DNA from: Amarobacter sp035326025
GTDB taxonomy: Bacteria > Chloroflexota > Dehalococcoidia > Tepidiformales > Tepidiformaceae
Direction of reading: 5' to 3'
DNA length: 64,000 nucleotides
Assembly: GCA_035326025.1 (NCBI GenBank)
Contig: DAOKYT010000001.1
Location: forward strand, 1 to 64,000
Positions 54,833 through 63,948 of the stretch are shown piece by piece (the stretch's first letter is position 1; every line of letters begins with the position of its first letter). The position numbers and the translations under genes were made by a program. The notes under the pieces are model-generated. The model had not been told where the DNA came from, searched no databases, and saw only the letters and a program-made list of their open reading frames with translations.

Positions 54833-55723
54833 CTACGGGTTGGGGCGGCCCAGGACTCGATTCCTGGCGGTTCGCAGGGCATACGATACCGCGTGGACGC
54901 CGAACCGCCCCGCGATCCCGGCCCCCGTGAGCGCATCCACGAATGCATTGCGGCGCATGTGACGCCGGTAGTAGCGCCACATGCCACGGTGATGGGCAGC
55001 CATGGCCCGGTATACCGCGTGCCGCGAGCTCCCGCCAACGCGGTGCCGGACCGCCGCCATCGGGAAGTAGACCACCGTGAGCCCGGCATCCCACACCCTG
55101 CGGCAGTAGTCCACGTCTTCGATGCTGAAAAAGTACCCCTCATCGAGCGTGCCGGCCGCCTCCATGGCCCGCCGGTGGATGAGCATGAATGCGCCCGAGA
55201 CCCAGTCCACTTCCCGTACCTCATCGTGCGCCCAGTCCGTCATCAGGTAGCGGCTCGACCAGCGATTCCCGGGGAACAGTTTCGTCGTGAGCGAGTGACG
55301 GTTGAAGAACGCGTTCAGGTGGGAGGGAAAGGCCCGGGCGCTCGGCTGGAGCGAACCGTCCTCGTTCACGATGCGTCCGCCCATCACGCCGGCTTCCGGG
55401 TGCTCATCAAGGTACCGGGCCGCCGCGGCCAGGTTCCCGTCCAGCAGCACGCTGTCGGGGTTCAGGAGGCAGATCACCTGCTCCCCGGGCAATGCCGCCA
55501 GGCCCTGGTTCACCGCCCTCGCGAACCCCACGTTGCGCTGGTTCTGGATGACTCGGACCATTGGGAAGGCGGCACGGACGGCCTCGGCCGTGCCGTCGCG
55601 CGAGTCGTTATCCACGACCACGGTTGCCCCAAGGCATTCCGGCACATGCCGGGCGATCGATTCGATGCAGCCGAGCGCCAGCTCGCGGCAATGGAACGTG
55701 ACAATGACGATGCCGGGGGTCAA
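54833..55723 (-). CDS. Family 2 glycosyltransferase, rhamnosyltransferase-like
   Basis: A 296-residue inverting GT2: PGIVIVTFHCRELALGCIESI, ATVVVDNDSRDGTAEAVRAAFP, the metal-binding region LLNPDSVLLDGNLAAAARYLDEHPEAG and the acceptor region WVSGAFMLIHRRAMEAAG with FFSIEDVDYCRRV. This type adds rhamnose or other deoxy sugars to surface glycans. TTG 55723 overlaps the stop of the upstream glycosyltransferase (TTGA) with GGGAG 8 nt before it; the longer frame to 55774 overlaps that gene. Together with rmlAB nearby it suggests rhamnose-type glycan assembly. Confidence 0.85.
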   Translation of the reverse strand: MTPGIVIVTFHCRELALGCIESIARHVPECLGATVVVDNDSRDGTAEAVRAAFPMVRVIQNQRNVGFARAVNQGLAALPGEQVICLLNPDSVLLDGNLAAAARYLDEHPEAGVMGGRIVNEDGSLQPSARAFPSHLNAFFNRHSLTTKLFPGNRWSSRYLMTDWAHDEVREVDWVSGAFMLIHRRAMEAAGTLDEGYFFSIEDVDYCRRVWDAGLTVVYFPMAAVRHRVGGSSRHAVYRAMAAHHRGMWRYYRRHMRRNAFVDALTGAGIAGRFGVHAVSYALRTARNRVLGRPNP

Positions 55724-56820
55724 TGCGCGAGCTCCCGGTACACCGATACCGTCTCCTCGGCGGCCCGCTTCCACGAGTACGCAGAGGCGAGATCGAGCGA
55801 TCTCGCCGAGAGCTCACGCCGCCATGCCGCGTCGCCGGCGATTGCACAGGCCTCCCTGGCGATCCCCGCCGGGTCGCGCGGCGCGACGAAGACCGCCCCG
55901 CCCGCGAGCACCTCATCCATCGCGGGTGCCCGTGCGGCGATGACGGGCGTCCCACAGGCCATCGCTTCTACCGGGGGAAGCCCGAATCCTTCGAAAAGCG
56001 AAGGGAAAACCAGCGCCTCGGCACCCGTGAACAGCGCGGCAAGGTCGTCGTCCGGGACGTACCCCAGGAAGCGTACCGACCCGGCCACGCCGATCCGCTG
56101 CGCCTCGCGCTTGAGAGCGCCGGAAAGTCTCCCCGGGTTGCCGGCGAGCGCGAGCAGGATCCCCGGGTGGCGTTCGTGGATCGCCGGCAGCGCACGGATC
56201 GCGTCCACCGCGCGCTTGCCAGGCTCGGCGGTCCCCAGGCAAAGGAGATAGGGCTGCTCCAGGCCCATTCGCCGGCGCATCGCTTCGACCTCGCCGGGAG
56301 ATGCCGGGGCGAGGCCCTCCCGTGGCGCCTCCGGGATGACCCGGATGCGCTCCGGTGCGATGCCCAGGTAACGCACCGCGTCGTGCGCCACCGCGCGCGA
56401 AGGGACGATCACTCGTTCGGCCCGGCGGGCGCTACGGGCGATGGCCCGGTAGTACCGCCGGTGGGCGAACCCGTAGCGCCGTGGCAGCCGAAAGAACGTG
56501 AGGTCGTGAATCGTGGCAACGCGTGGCACCGGGGACCGGCGCGGCGTGTAGAAGTGGGTCCCGTGGTAGAGGTCCACCCCGGAGCGCGACATGGCGCCGC
56601 CGAGCGAGCGGAGCTCCCACGCGAAACGCCGAAATGGGCTCCCGGGTGGCACCTCCAGCCACTCCACGCCGTCCAGCGGCCGCGGCGCCGCCGCGACCAC
56701 CTCCACCCCCGGGACGCTCGAAAGGGCGCGGGCCAACTGGATCGCGTACACGCCCGCGCCGGCCGGCCTTTCCGGCAGGGATGAGCTGTTGAGCAAGACC
56801 CGGATGGCTTGCGTGGTCAC
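55720..56820 (-). CDS. Family 4 glycosyltransferase
   Basis: A 366-residue retaining GT4 with the GT-B fold: N-terminal VLLNSSSLPERPAGAGVYAIQLARAL, HGTHFYTP, PRVATIHDLTF; C-terminal LCLGTAEPGKRAVDAIRALPAI, VRFLGYVPDDDLAALFTGAEALVFPSLFEGFGLPPVEAMACGTPVIA with the E-x7-E-type nucleotide-sugar site. GTG 56820 is 7 nt after a TAGGAT and has no ribosome-binding site. It overlaps the following GT2 by 4 nt, so both form one unit divergent from rmlA. Confidence 0.9.
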   Translation of the reverse strand: MTTQAIRVLLNSSSLPERPAGAGVYAIQLARALSSVPGVEVVAAAPRPLDGVEWLEVPPGSPFRRFAWELRSLGGAMSRSGVDLYHGTHFYTPRRSPVPRVATIHDLTFFRLPRRYGFAHRRYYRAIARSARRAERVIVPSRAVAHDAVRYLGIAPERIRVIPEAPREGLAPASPGEVEAMRRRMGLEQPYLLCLGTAEPGKRAVDAIRALPAIHERHPGILLALAGNPGRLSGALKREAQRIGVAGSVRFLGYVPDDDLAALFTGAEALVFPSLFEGFGLPPVEAMACGTPVIAARAPAMDEVLAGGAVFVAPRDPAGIAREACAIAGDAAWRRELSARSLDLASAYSWKRAAEETVSVYRELAH

Positions 56821-56827
56821 TCGGGCG

Positions 56828-56853
56828 ATCCTAGAGAAGCGCCGAACTATAAT
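56828..56853. promoter_or_regulatory. Divergent -10 hexamers between the glycosyltransferase and rmlA genes
   Basis: On the minus strand TAGGAT (56833-56828) lies 7 nt before the GTG at 56820. On the plus strand TATAAT (56848-56853) lies 8 nt before the rmlA ATG at 56862. The 41-nt intergenic space therefore holds both, with both mRNAs leaderless or nearly so. Confidence 0.5.
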
Positions 56854-56861
56854 CCCGCCCG

Positions 56862-57920
56862 ATGAAGGGCATCGTCCTGGCCGGAGGCGTCGGCAGTCGG
56901 CTGCGGCCGTTCACCTATTCGGGCGCGAAGCAGCTGGTGCCCGTGGCGAATACGCCGGTGCTTCACTTTCCGATCCGGCAGCTCGTTCAGGCCGGCATCA
57001 CCGACATCGCCGTGGTGGTCGGCGATACCGAAGCACAGATCCGCGCTGCCCTGGGCGACGGCAGCCCGTTCGGCGCCCGCCTCACCTACATTCGCCAGCC
57101 CGCCCCGCTGGGCATTGCCCACGCCGCCGGCCTGTGCCGCGATTTCGCCGGTGGCAAGGGCTTCGTGCTGTACCTTGGCGACAATGTGCTGGTCGGCGGG
57201 ATCGACGCGTTTGTCGCATCGTTCCGGGAGTCTCAAGCGGCGGCCTCGGTGATCCTCAAGCAGGTTGCCGACCCGCGGGCCTTTGGCGTGGCCGTCCTCG
57301 ATGGTGAGCGGCTCACCCACGTTGTCGAAAAGCCGGCTGACCCGCCGACGGACCTCGCCGTCATCGGCGTGTACGCCTTCCGTCCGCCGGTCTTCGAGGT
57401 TATCGAAAGCCAGCAACCGAGTGCACGCGGCGAGCTCGAGATCGCCGACACGATCAACGGGCTCCTCGCGCTGGGCCTCCGCGTCGACACCTCGGTCACG
57501 CGGGCGCACTGGATCGACACCGGCAAGATGGAGGATATCCTGGCTGCCAACCGCACCGTGCTCGATACCTTCGAGCCGGCCACCGATCCGTCCGCGGCTC
57601 TCCATGGATCCGCGCTTCACGGCATGGTCCAGCTTGGGCGCGAGTCGTCGCTCGATGGCTGCACGGTCCATGGCCCGGTGGTGATCGGTTCGCGCTCCCG
57701 CCTGCGCAACTCCGTCATCGGACCCTACGTCGCTATCGGTGACGGCTGCGACGTCTCGGACGCCGTCCTCACCAACACGATCGTGATGGAGCAATCGACC
57801 ATCCGCGACTGCCCGGGCGTAAGGGACTCGATGATCGGCCGGTTTACGGTGGTGACCGGTGCCCCGGCAGGTTCGCGCCTCACGCTTGGCGACCATTCGC
57901 GCTTCGAGGCGGCCGAATGA
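56862..57920 (+). CDS. rmlA: Glucose-1-phosphate thymidylyltransferase, long RmlA form
   Basis: A 352-residue nucleotidyltransferase: KGIVLAGGVGSRLRPFTYSGAKQLVPVANTPVLHFPI (nucleotide-binding GGxGxRL and the K of KQLVPV), YLGDNVLVGGI, VVEKPADPPTDLAVIGVYAF and a C-terminal left-handed beta-helix (about 240-345) with repeats such as VHGPVVIGSRSRLRNSVIGPYV. This long form is like StrD and archaeal enzymes. It would make dTDP-glucose for RmlB. Overlaps rmlB by ATGA. Confidence 0.92.
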   Translation: MKGIVLAGGVGSRLRPFTYSGAKQLVPVANTPVLHFPIRQLVQAGITDIAVVVGDTEAQIRAALGDGSPFGARLTYIRQPAPLGIAHAAGLCRDFAGGKGFVLYLGDNVLVGGIDAFVASFRESQAAASVILKQVADPRAFGVAVLDGERLTHVVEKPADPPTDLAVIGVYAFRPPVFEVIESQQPSARGELEIADTINGLLALGLRVDTSVTRAHWIDTGKMEDILAANRTVLDTFEPATDPSAALHGSALHGMVQLGRESSLDGCTVHGPVVIGSRSRLRNSVIGPYVAIGDGCDVSDAVLTNTIVMEQSTIRDCPGVRDSMIGRFTVVTGAPAGSRLTLGDHSRFEAAE

Positions 57921-58933
57921 AGGCGCTCGTCACTGGCGGTTGCGGCTTCATCGGCAGCCACGTCGTCCGGGGCCTGCTCGCGGACGGCTGGGATGTCACC
58001 AACCTCGACAAGCTGACGTACGCCTCGAACCCGGCCAACCTTGCCGCCGAATCCACGAACCCCCGGCTCACCATGGTCCATGGTGACATCTGTGACACCG
58101 CCCTCGTCCGCGACCTCGCTGAGGGCGTCGATGTCATCCTGAACTTCGCCGCGGAAACGCACGTCGACCGGTCGCTCCTCGACCCCGGCGTCTTTGTGCG
58201 TACCGACGTCGAAGGCGTCGTCTCCCTGCTGGAGGTGGCGCGCGACCGCCCGGGTGTCGCGCTCGTGCACATGTCGACCGACGAGGTCTTCGGCTCGCTC
58301 CCGGCCCCAACCGAGGCGAGCGAGGACTTCCCGTTCGCGCCGAGTTCACCCTATTCGGCCAGCAAGGCGGCCGCCGAACTGATGATCCGCGCCTGCGCCG
58401 AGACCTACGGGATGCCGGTAACGGTCATCCGATGCTGCAACGTCTACGGCCCGAATCAACACATCGAGAAATTCATTCCGCTCTTCACCACGCGCGCGCT
58501 CGCCGGCGAACCGATGCCACTCTATGGCGATGGGTTGCAGGAGCGAGAGTGGCTCTTCGTGGATGACCTGGTGCAGGCCCTGCGTGTCATCCTGCGGCAG
58601 CTGCCGGCGTCACCGGGTGTGCGGGCCGTGCACGCCGGTTCCGGGGAGCGCGTGGCCAACATCCACGTCGCCCGCCAGATCTGCAGGCTTACCGGGCGGC
58701 CGCTCGATCTCGTGCGCCCGGTGAAGGACCGGCCCGGTCACGATCGGAGGTACGCCCTCGATTCCTCTCGCCTCCGGGCACTGGGCTGGGCGCCGCGCGT
58801 TCGCTTCGAGGATGGGCTCGCGGCCACCGTGCGCTGGTACACCGAGAACGCCGAGACCTGGGGGAAGGCCGCCACCGGCGACTTTGGGGGCTATTTCGCC
58901 CGCCAATACGGGGAGCGCCTCGCAGGCTCCTAA
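57917..58933 (+). CDS. rmlB: dTDP-glucose 4,6-dehydratase
   Basis: A 338-residue extended SDR enzyme: NAD site VTGGCGFIGSHV (5-16), NFAAETHVDRS, MSTDEVFGSL (with the catalytic Asp-Glu pair of RmlB) and the catalytic Y146-K150 of SPYSASKAAAEL, followed by CCNVYGPNQHIEKFIPLF. It makes dTDP-4-keto-6-deoxyglucose. rmlC and rmlD are not in the window. The stop overlaps the convergent moeA stop. Confidence 0.93.
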   Translation: MKALVTGGCGFIGSHVVRGLLADGWDVTNLDKLTYASNPANLAAESTNPRLTMVHGDICDTALVRDLAEGVDVILNFAAETHVDRSLLDPGVFVRTDVEGVVSLLEVARDRPGVALVHMSTDEVFGSLPAPTEASEDFPFAPSSPYSASKAAAELMIRACAETYGMPVTVIRCCNVYGPNQHIEKFIPLFTTRALAGEPMPLYGDGLQEREWLFVDDLVQALRVILRQLPASPGVRAVHAGSGERVANIHVARQICRLTGRPLDLVRPVKDRPGHDRRYALDSSRLRALGWAPRVRFEDGLAATVRWYTENAETWGKAATGDFGGYFARQYGERLAGS

Positions 58934-60213
58934 GGCGCGTGCTCCCAGTCGAGCATCATCACCTCGATCTCGTCTCCCGGCTTCGCCTCGGGCAGGCTCT
59001 CCGGGATGACCGTGAGCGCGTTCGCCGCGCTCATGCTGGTCAGGATCCCCGAGCCCTGCGGTCCGGTGAGGTCTGCATACCAGCGGCCGTCCTCGCCGGG
59101 CGACACGATGCAACGGGCAAAGAACCGGCGCCCATCCAGGTTGACCACGCGGTCGCGGGTCACCGCCCTGATGATGGGCCGCTCCCAGTCGCTCCGCCCC
59201 AGCATCTTGAAGATGGCCGGCCTCCCGAACAGCTCGAACGACACCATGGAGCTCACCGGGTTCCCGGGCAGCCCCAGGTGCCCCACACGCCGGCCGCCGG
59301 GCGCGGTGAATGCTCCGAACGCCAGCGGTTTGCCCGGCTTCATCCGCACGGTCCAGAAGTCGATGGCGCCCTCGCGAGCCAGCACATCTTTGACGACGTC
59401 GAAGTCGCCGCGTGAGACGCCGGCACTGGTGACGAGCATGTCGGCGTCCAGCCCTTCGTGGATCTTCCTCGTCATGTCCTCCACCGTGTCCTTCGAGATG
59501 CCGAGCAGGCGGGGGATACCGCCGAACTTGCGCACCATGGCAGCCACGCTGTAGGCGTTCGCATCGTAGATCCGCCCGGGAAGGAGTGGTTGGCCCGGTT
59601 CGGTGATCTCGTCGCCGGTCGAAAGCACGGCCACCACCGGGCGCCGGTACACCGCCACCTCGCCGAGCCCGAGGCTCGCGAGCACACCCACCTCCGAGGG
59701 CCGCAGCACCCGGCCGGCGGGCACTACCACGTCTCCCTGCCTCACATCCTCGGCGCGAAAGCGAATGTTGGCGTGCACCTTCGCCGCTTTCATCACGTGC
59801 ACCGTCGCGCCCTTCCGCGGGGCCTGGTTGGGCCCGCGAAGGGGCTCATCGGTCTCCTCGAACGGAACGACCGCATCGGCGCCGGGCGGCATCGGCGCCC
59901 CCGTCATAATCCGGACCGCTTCGCCGGGCCCGATCGGCGTCTCGTGGACGTAGCCGGCGGCAAGGTCGGCCACCACCCGCAGCTCCACGGGCGATGATTC
60001 CGAGGCGCCTGCCGTATCGGCTGCCCGCACCGCGTAGCCATCCATTGCGGTGTTGTCCAGCGGCGGGATGTCGAACGGGGCGACGATGTCCTCGGCGAGC
60101 ACCTGGCCCAGTGCATCGAGCAACGGCTTGCGTTCGGCGGGAAGGCGGTCGAAGAAGGCGAGAATCCGGTCGCGCGCTTCGTCGACACTGATCATATCGG
60201 TCTCGGAGTGCAT
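58930..60213 (-). CDS. moeA: Molybdopterin molybdotransferase MoeA
   Basis: A 427-residue MoeA that inserts molybdate into adenylated molybdopterin. Visible: ISVDEARDRILAFFDRLP, PPLDNTAMDGYAVRAADT, VRIMTGAPMPPGADAVVPFEET, VYRRPVVAVLSTGDEITEPG and GHLGLPGNPVSSMVSFELF with the C-terminal beta-barrel. ATG 60213 has GAGGG upstream; ATG 60195 is an alternative. No other moa/mog genes are close, and no molybdoenzyme is in the window. Tail to tail with rmlB. Confidence 0.94.
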   Translation of the reverse strand: MHSETDMISVDEARDRILAFFDRLPAERKPLLDALGQVLAEDIVAPFDIPPLDNTAMDGYAVRAADTAGASESSPVELRVVADLAAGYVHETPIGPGEAVRIMTGAPMPPGADAVVPFEETDEPLRGPNQAPRKGATVHVMKAAKVHANIRFRAEDVRQGDVVVPAGRVLRPSEVGVLASLGLGEVAVYRRPVVAVLSTGDEITEPGQPLLPGRIYDANAYSVAAMVRKFGGIPRLLGISKDTVEDMTRKIHEGLDADMLVTSAGVSRGDFDVVKDVLAREGAIDFWTVRMKPGKPLAFGAFTAPGGRRVGHLGLPGNPVSSMVSFELFGRPAIFKMLGRSDWERPIIRAVTRDRVVNLDGRRFFARCIVSPGEDGRWYADLTGPQGSGILTSMSAANALTVIPESLPEAKPGDEIEVMMLDWEHAP

Positions 60214-60302
60214 GGTTGCCCTCGGTCGCGGGCTCGGCACGGGCCACTTCAGAGCGCGGCGAGCACCGGTAGTGATGGTCGGCGATCAGCGTACAGGGCT
60301 TC

Positions 60303-60341
60303 GCAAAACAGCGCAGGGCGCCCCGCCGGGGCGCCCTGCGC
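60303..60341 (-). terminator. Intrinsic terminator after the RAM-domain gene
   Basis: A perfect 14-bp GC-rich stem (60311-60324 with 60328-60341) and a 3-nt loop; on the minus strand it is followed by TGTTTTGCG. It lies 23 nt after the stop of the small Lrp-like gene. Confidence 0.8.
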
Positions 60342-60363
60342 TACGAACCCTCGAACGCGGCTC

Positions 60364-60615
60364 TCAGGCGAGCCGCACCGCAAGGCAGGTCGTGGTCCGC
60401 TGCACCCCCGGGACCTTCTGCACGGCGTCGGTAATCGCGTTTCCGAGACGATCCAAATCGTCGGCCTCGAGTTGCACGATTACGTCATATGGACCCGTCA
60501 CGGTATCCACTACCACCACACGCGCCCCGGGATACGTGAAATCCTGGATGGCCGAGCTCACTGCCTTGGCCTTGCCAACATCGGTTTCGATCAGGACGTA
60601 GCCGCGCACGGCCAT
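60364..60615 (-). CDS. Stand-alone Lrp/AsnC ligand-binding (RAM) domain protein
   Basis: An 83-residue protein equal to the C-terminal regulatory domain of Lrp/AsnC regulators: GYVLIETDVGKAKAVSSAIQDF, VVDTVTGPYDVIVQLEADDLDRLGNAI, VPGVQRTTTCLAVRL. It has no helix-turn-helix. Such RAM-only proteins form oligomers and bind amino acids. GGAGGGG precedes the ATG and a TATGAT (about 60650) is a likely -10. Transcribed alone, as the strong terminator downstream suggests. Confidence 0.9.
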   Translation of the reverse strand: MAVRGYVLIETDVGKAKAVSSAIQDFTYPGARVVVVDTVTGPYDVIVQLEADDLDRLGNAITDAVQKVPGVQRTTTCLAVRLA

Positions 60616-60686
60616 GGGGCTTCCCCTCCAGGTAAATGTTGGGGGCCATCATAGCGCATCCCGCAATCCGGTCCCGGCGCTCGTGT

Positions 60687-62750
60687 TCAGCCCGCCGCTT
60701 CGGGTAGCTCGAACTCCACCACGATCTCCGACTGTGACGAGATCGGAGTCACCTGGACCGGCACCACCAGCTCGAACAACCCCACGAAGCAGAGCGCCTC
60801 CGCGCCGGTCCGGCAGTAGTACGCCGAGACGGTCGCCGTCAAAGCGGCGGTCCCTTCGGACAATACGACCGGCACCGGGAACGAGACGGCCTTCTCGTCG
60901 GTCGACCAGGTCAGGGTGCGCTCCCCGAGCTCCACCACCGAACCGTTGGAGGTCGCCAGCTCGAGCCTCGATGGGGCCGAAGCATTGAGATGGAAGTCCT
61001 CCGGGGTGGTGATCGTGAAGCGCAGGTTGCTCGCCCCCGGGGTCACCCGGCGCTCCGGGAGTTCGACTCTGGTCACGTGGCCGGGTGTCGCGCCGGCGAT
61101 GGCCGAAAGGTTCGTGAGCGTCAGCGTCGATACCGACCCGGTCACCGGGTCGTAGACGCGCACCAGGTGATTGTTCGTGTCGGCGATGTACACGAGCCCT
61201 CCGCCCGCGGAGAGTCCACCGGGTTCGGCGAACTTCACCTCCCCGGCAACCCCGTCGGACCAGCCCCTCTCCGAGCCCGCGGCCGTCCCCACCTCCCCGG
61301 AGACTGGCTCGTACACGCGCAGGCGGTGGTTATACGTGTCTGCCACATAGACTGCCCCATCGAGGAGCGCGAGGCCCTGCGGGTGCTGGAACTGGGCCTG
61401 CCGCCCGCGCCCGTCGCGGTCCCCGTAGTCGAAGAGTCCCGTGCCCACCAGCGTCTCCACATCGCCTTCGCCCGCCAGCGGCACCCGCCGCAGCGCGCTC
61501 GATTCGGGGTCGACCCAGTACAGCCACTCTCCGTCCGTTGCCAGGCCGGAGGGCTGTGCCAGCGTCGCCATCGTCAGCCGCGGGCCATCGTCGATGCCTT
61601 CGCGGCTTGTCCCGGCGAACACCGAGACCTGCCGCGTAAGCAGGTCCAGGGACCAGATCTGGTGGATACCGGCCATGGAGATGAAGAGGTCGCCATCGGC
61701 CAGGACCACGTCCCATGGAGATGCCATCGCGGTTTCCAGCGCCGGCGCGGGACCCACCGGCCGCCGCTGGAGCTGCTGGCCGGTGCCCGCGAGGGTGCTC
61801 GTTTCGCCGCTCGCCAGGTCGATGGCCCGCACGGCGTGGTTGCGCGTGTCGGCGACAAAGAGCGTCGCGCCATCGGCCGAGAGAGCCAGGCCGTGGGGCT
61901 GGCGGAACGCGGCTTCGCCCGGGCCGCCATCAGCGAACCCCTCTTTGCCCGTCCCGAAGGCGCGCACCAGCGTGCCATCGAGTCTCGCCTCCAGGATGCG
62001 GTGGTGCCCGCTGTCGGCGATGAAGAGGCGGCCGCGCTCACCATCCGCCAGGACCTTGCCCGGGTAGGAAAGCACGGCCGTCGCCGGGGCGGCGGCCAGC
62101 GAGAGCGGGAGGGGCTTCGGCGAAAGCTGCCCCTTTTCGCCGAATTCGGCCACGAGCGATGCCATGATTGGCTGGAAGAGCGGGTACACGCCTTCGCCCG
62201 CGTGCCCGCCAACCAGGTTTCCGGCCGGGTCGATGAGCACCAGTGTCGGCCACGCGCTCGCGCCGAACGTCCGCCACACCACGAACTCGGGGTCGTTGAT
62301 CACGGGGTGTTCGATGCCGAAGCGGCGGACGGCCTCGAGAATGCTCTCGTCCTCGTGCTCGGTCGCGTACTTCCCGGAGTGCACACCGATGACCACGAGG
62401 TTGTCGCCGAACTCCGCCTCGAGCCGTTTCAGGTCCGGGATGATGTGCTGGCAGTTGATGCAGCCCAGCGTCCAGAAGTCCAGCAGCACCAGCCGGCCCT
62501 TGAGTTCATCCAGCGTCAGCGGCCGCTCAACGTTGAACCAGGTGACATCGCCCGGAATCGCCGGGGCGGGCTCCGCCCCCGCCCATGAGCGCCGCGGCTC
62601 TTGTTGCTCCGCCACGTCAGTACCTCCGGCCGGTTCGGGCCGTGATCCCCCGCCGCTGCACGAGGCAACAGCCAGCGCGAGGGCCAGCGCGACACATGCA
62701 ACCATGAGGCGGAGCGCCGGGAGGCGCGTGGGGCACGGCGTCCGAAGCAT
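60687..62750 (-). CDS. Thioredoxin-NHL repeat lipoprotein (NHLRC2-like)
   Basis: A 687-residue exported protein. Residues 1-30 are a signal peptide with lipobox VASC (Cys31). About 65-195 is a thioredoxin/TlpA domain with redox-like C97-C100 in FWTLGCINCQHIIPDL and VVIGVHSGKYATE. About 230-560 is a beta-propeller of NHL repeats (GRLFIADSGHHRILEARLDG, TLFVADTRNHAVRAIDL, AVYVADTYNHRLRVYEP, LVYIADTNNHLVRVYDP). A C-terminal beta domain follows. Thioredoxin plus NHL is the NHLRC2 order; here it is exported. ATG 62750 is 7 nt after TACGAT; upstream in-frame Met residues would give a poor signal peptide. Confidence 0.88.
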   Translation of the reverse strand: MLRTPCPTRLPALRLMVACVALALALAVASCSGGGSRPEPAGGTDVAEQQEPRRSWAGAEPAPAIPGDVTWFNVERPLTLDELKGRLVLLDFWTLGCINCQHIIPDLKRLEAEFGDNLVVIGVHSGKYATEHEDESILEAVRRFGIEHPVINDPEFVVWRTFGASAWPTLVLIDPAGNLVGGHAGEGVYPLFQPIMASLVAEFGEKGQLSPKPLPLSLAAAPATAVLSYPGKVLADGERGRLFIADSGHHRILEARLDGTLVRAFGTGKEGFADGGPGEAAFRQPHGLALSADGATLFVADTRNHAVRAIDLASGETSTLAGTGQQLQRRPVGPAPALETAMASPWDVVLADGDLFISMAGIHQIWSLDLLTRQVSVFAGTSREGIDDGPRLTMATLAQPSGLATDGEWLYWVDPESSALRRVPLAGEGDVETLVGTGLFDYGDRDGRGRQAQFQHPQGLALLDGAVYVADTYNHRLRVYEPVSGEVGTAAGSERGWSDGVAGEVKFAEPGGLSAGGGLVYIADTNNHLVRVYDPVTGSVSTLTLTNLSAIAGATPGHVTRVELPERRVTPGASNLRFTITTPEDFHLNASAPSRLELATSNGSVVELGERTLTWSTDEKAVSFPVPVVLSEGTAALTATVSAYYCRTGAEALCFVGLFELVVPVQVTPISSQSEIVVEFELPEAAG

Positions 62751-62757
62751 CCCCGCC

Positions 62758-62831
62758 ATCGTACGCTCCCGCCCCGAATGGCCGCGTAAGGCCCCTCGGC
62801 GACGGACGCTAACCGCGCCACGCCCTATACT
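62758..62831. promoter_or_regulatory. Divergent -10 hexamers between the NHL lipoprotein and pheS genes
   Basis: On the minus strand TACGAT (62763-62758) lies 7 nt before the ATG at 62750. On the plus strand TATACT (62826-62831) lies 10 nt before the pheS ATG at 62842, leaving a leader of about 3 nt. Confidence 0.5.
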
Positions 62832-62841
62832 TCGAAGTCCC

Positions 62842-63900
62842 ATGCCTGATCGAGATCCGCGTATCGAGAGCCTGCGCACCGAGGCGCTGGCAGCGCTCGC
62901 CTCGGCTTCCGACGAAGCCGGGCTGGAGCAGTGGCGCATCACCTATTTCGGTCGCCAGGATGGCCGGGTGAGCGCGCTCCTCCGATCGATCAAGGATGTC
63001 CCGGCCAGCCAGCGCGCGGCCTTTGGCGCCGCCGCGAACGCCGCCAGGGCCGAGCTTGAAGCCGCCTTCGATGCCCGCCGCGATGAGCTCAAGCGAGCGG
63101 CCCTGGAAGCGCTCACCACCCGGGCCGCCCTCGACGTCACCCTGCCCGGCAGGCCTCAGCCCCTTGGCCGCCTTCACCCGGTGACGCAGACCATGCGCGA
63201 TTGCCTTGCCGCCTTCAGGGAGATGGGCTTCCGTGTCGCCGAAGGCCCCGAGGTCGAGTGGGCCCGCTATAACTTCGATGCCGCCCGCATTCCCGAGGAT
63301 CACCCCGCCCGCGACATGTGGGACACCATCTGGGTGAACACGCTCGTCGATGGGCAGCGCAACATGCTCCTTCGCACGCACACCACACCGAACCAGATCC
63401 GGGTGATGGAACGCACACCGGAACCACCGGTGCGCGTCGTGGTGCCCGGCAAGTGCTACCGCCAGGAAGCCACCGACGCGACGCACGAGTGGATGCTCAC
63501 CCAGATCGAGGGCCTGGCGGTCGACGAAGGGGTCCGCCTGACGGACCTTAAGGGCGTGCTCTACGGCTGGGCCCGCAAGATGTTCGGCGCCGACCGCAAG
63601 ATCATCTTCCACCACAGTTACTTCCCCTTCGTCGAGCCCGGCATCGAGATGGCGATCGACTGCTTCATCTGCCGTGGCAATGGGGCCTCCTGCCACACCT
63701 GCCACGGCACCGGCTGGATCGAGATCCTTGGCGCCGGGATGGTCCACCCCGAAATCATCGATAACGCCGGCTACGACTCCTCCCGGGTGACCGGTTTCGC
63801 ATTTGGCGTTGGCGTCGAACGCGTCGCCCTCCTCCGCTGGGGCATCGAAGACATCCGGAACTTCTACGCAAACGACATCCGCTTCCTGAGCCAGTTTTAG
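62842..63900 (+). CDS. pheS: Phenylalanine-tRNA ligase alpha subunit
   Basis: A 352-residue class II synthetase subunit charging tRNA-Phe. The N-terminal coiled-coil (about 1-95) binds tRNA; the catalytic part has HPVTQTMRDCLAAFREMGF, EVEWARYNFDAARIPEDHPARDM, LLRTHTTPNQIRVM, motif 2 GKCYRQEATDATHEWMLTQIEGLAVDEGV, and motif 3 GFAFGVGVERVALLRWGI. All active-site motifs are intact and the length is normal. pheT, which normally follows, is not at once downstream; instead a short repeat and a four-helix-bundle gene start right after the stop. Confidence 0.97.
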   Translation: MPDRDPRIESLRTEALAALASASDEAGLEQWRITYFGRQDGRVSALLRSIKDVPASQRAAFGAAANAARAELEAAFDARRDELKRAALEALTTRAALDVTLPGRPQPLGRLHPVTQTMRDCLAAFREMGFRVAEGPEVEWARYNFDAARIPEDHPARDMWDTIWVNTLVDGQRNMLLRTHTTPNQIRVMERTPEPPVRVVVPGKCYRQEATDATHEWMLTQIEGLAVDEGVRLTDLKGVLYGWARKMFGADRKIIFHHSYFPFVEPGIEMAIDCFICRGNGASCHTCHGTGWIEILGAGMVHPEIIDNAGYDSSRVTGFAFGVGVERVALLRWGIEDIRNFYANDIRFLSQF

Positions 63901-63906
63901 GAGCTG

Positions 63907-63932
63907 TTGGCCGTTGGCTATTGGCCGTTAGC
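63907..63932 (+). repeat. Short direct repeats between pheS and the four-helix-bundle gene
   Basis: TTGGCCGTT occurs at 63907-63915 and 63921-63929, separated by GGCTA, and the second copy continues into AGC. The tract starts 6 nt after the pheS stop. Confidence 0.8.
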
Positions 63933-63948
63933 AAGGAGCACAGGCTTT

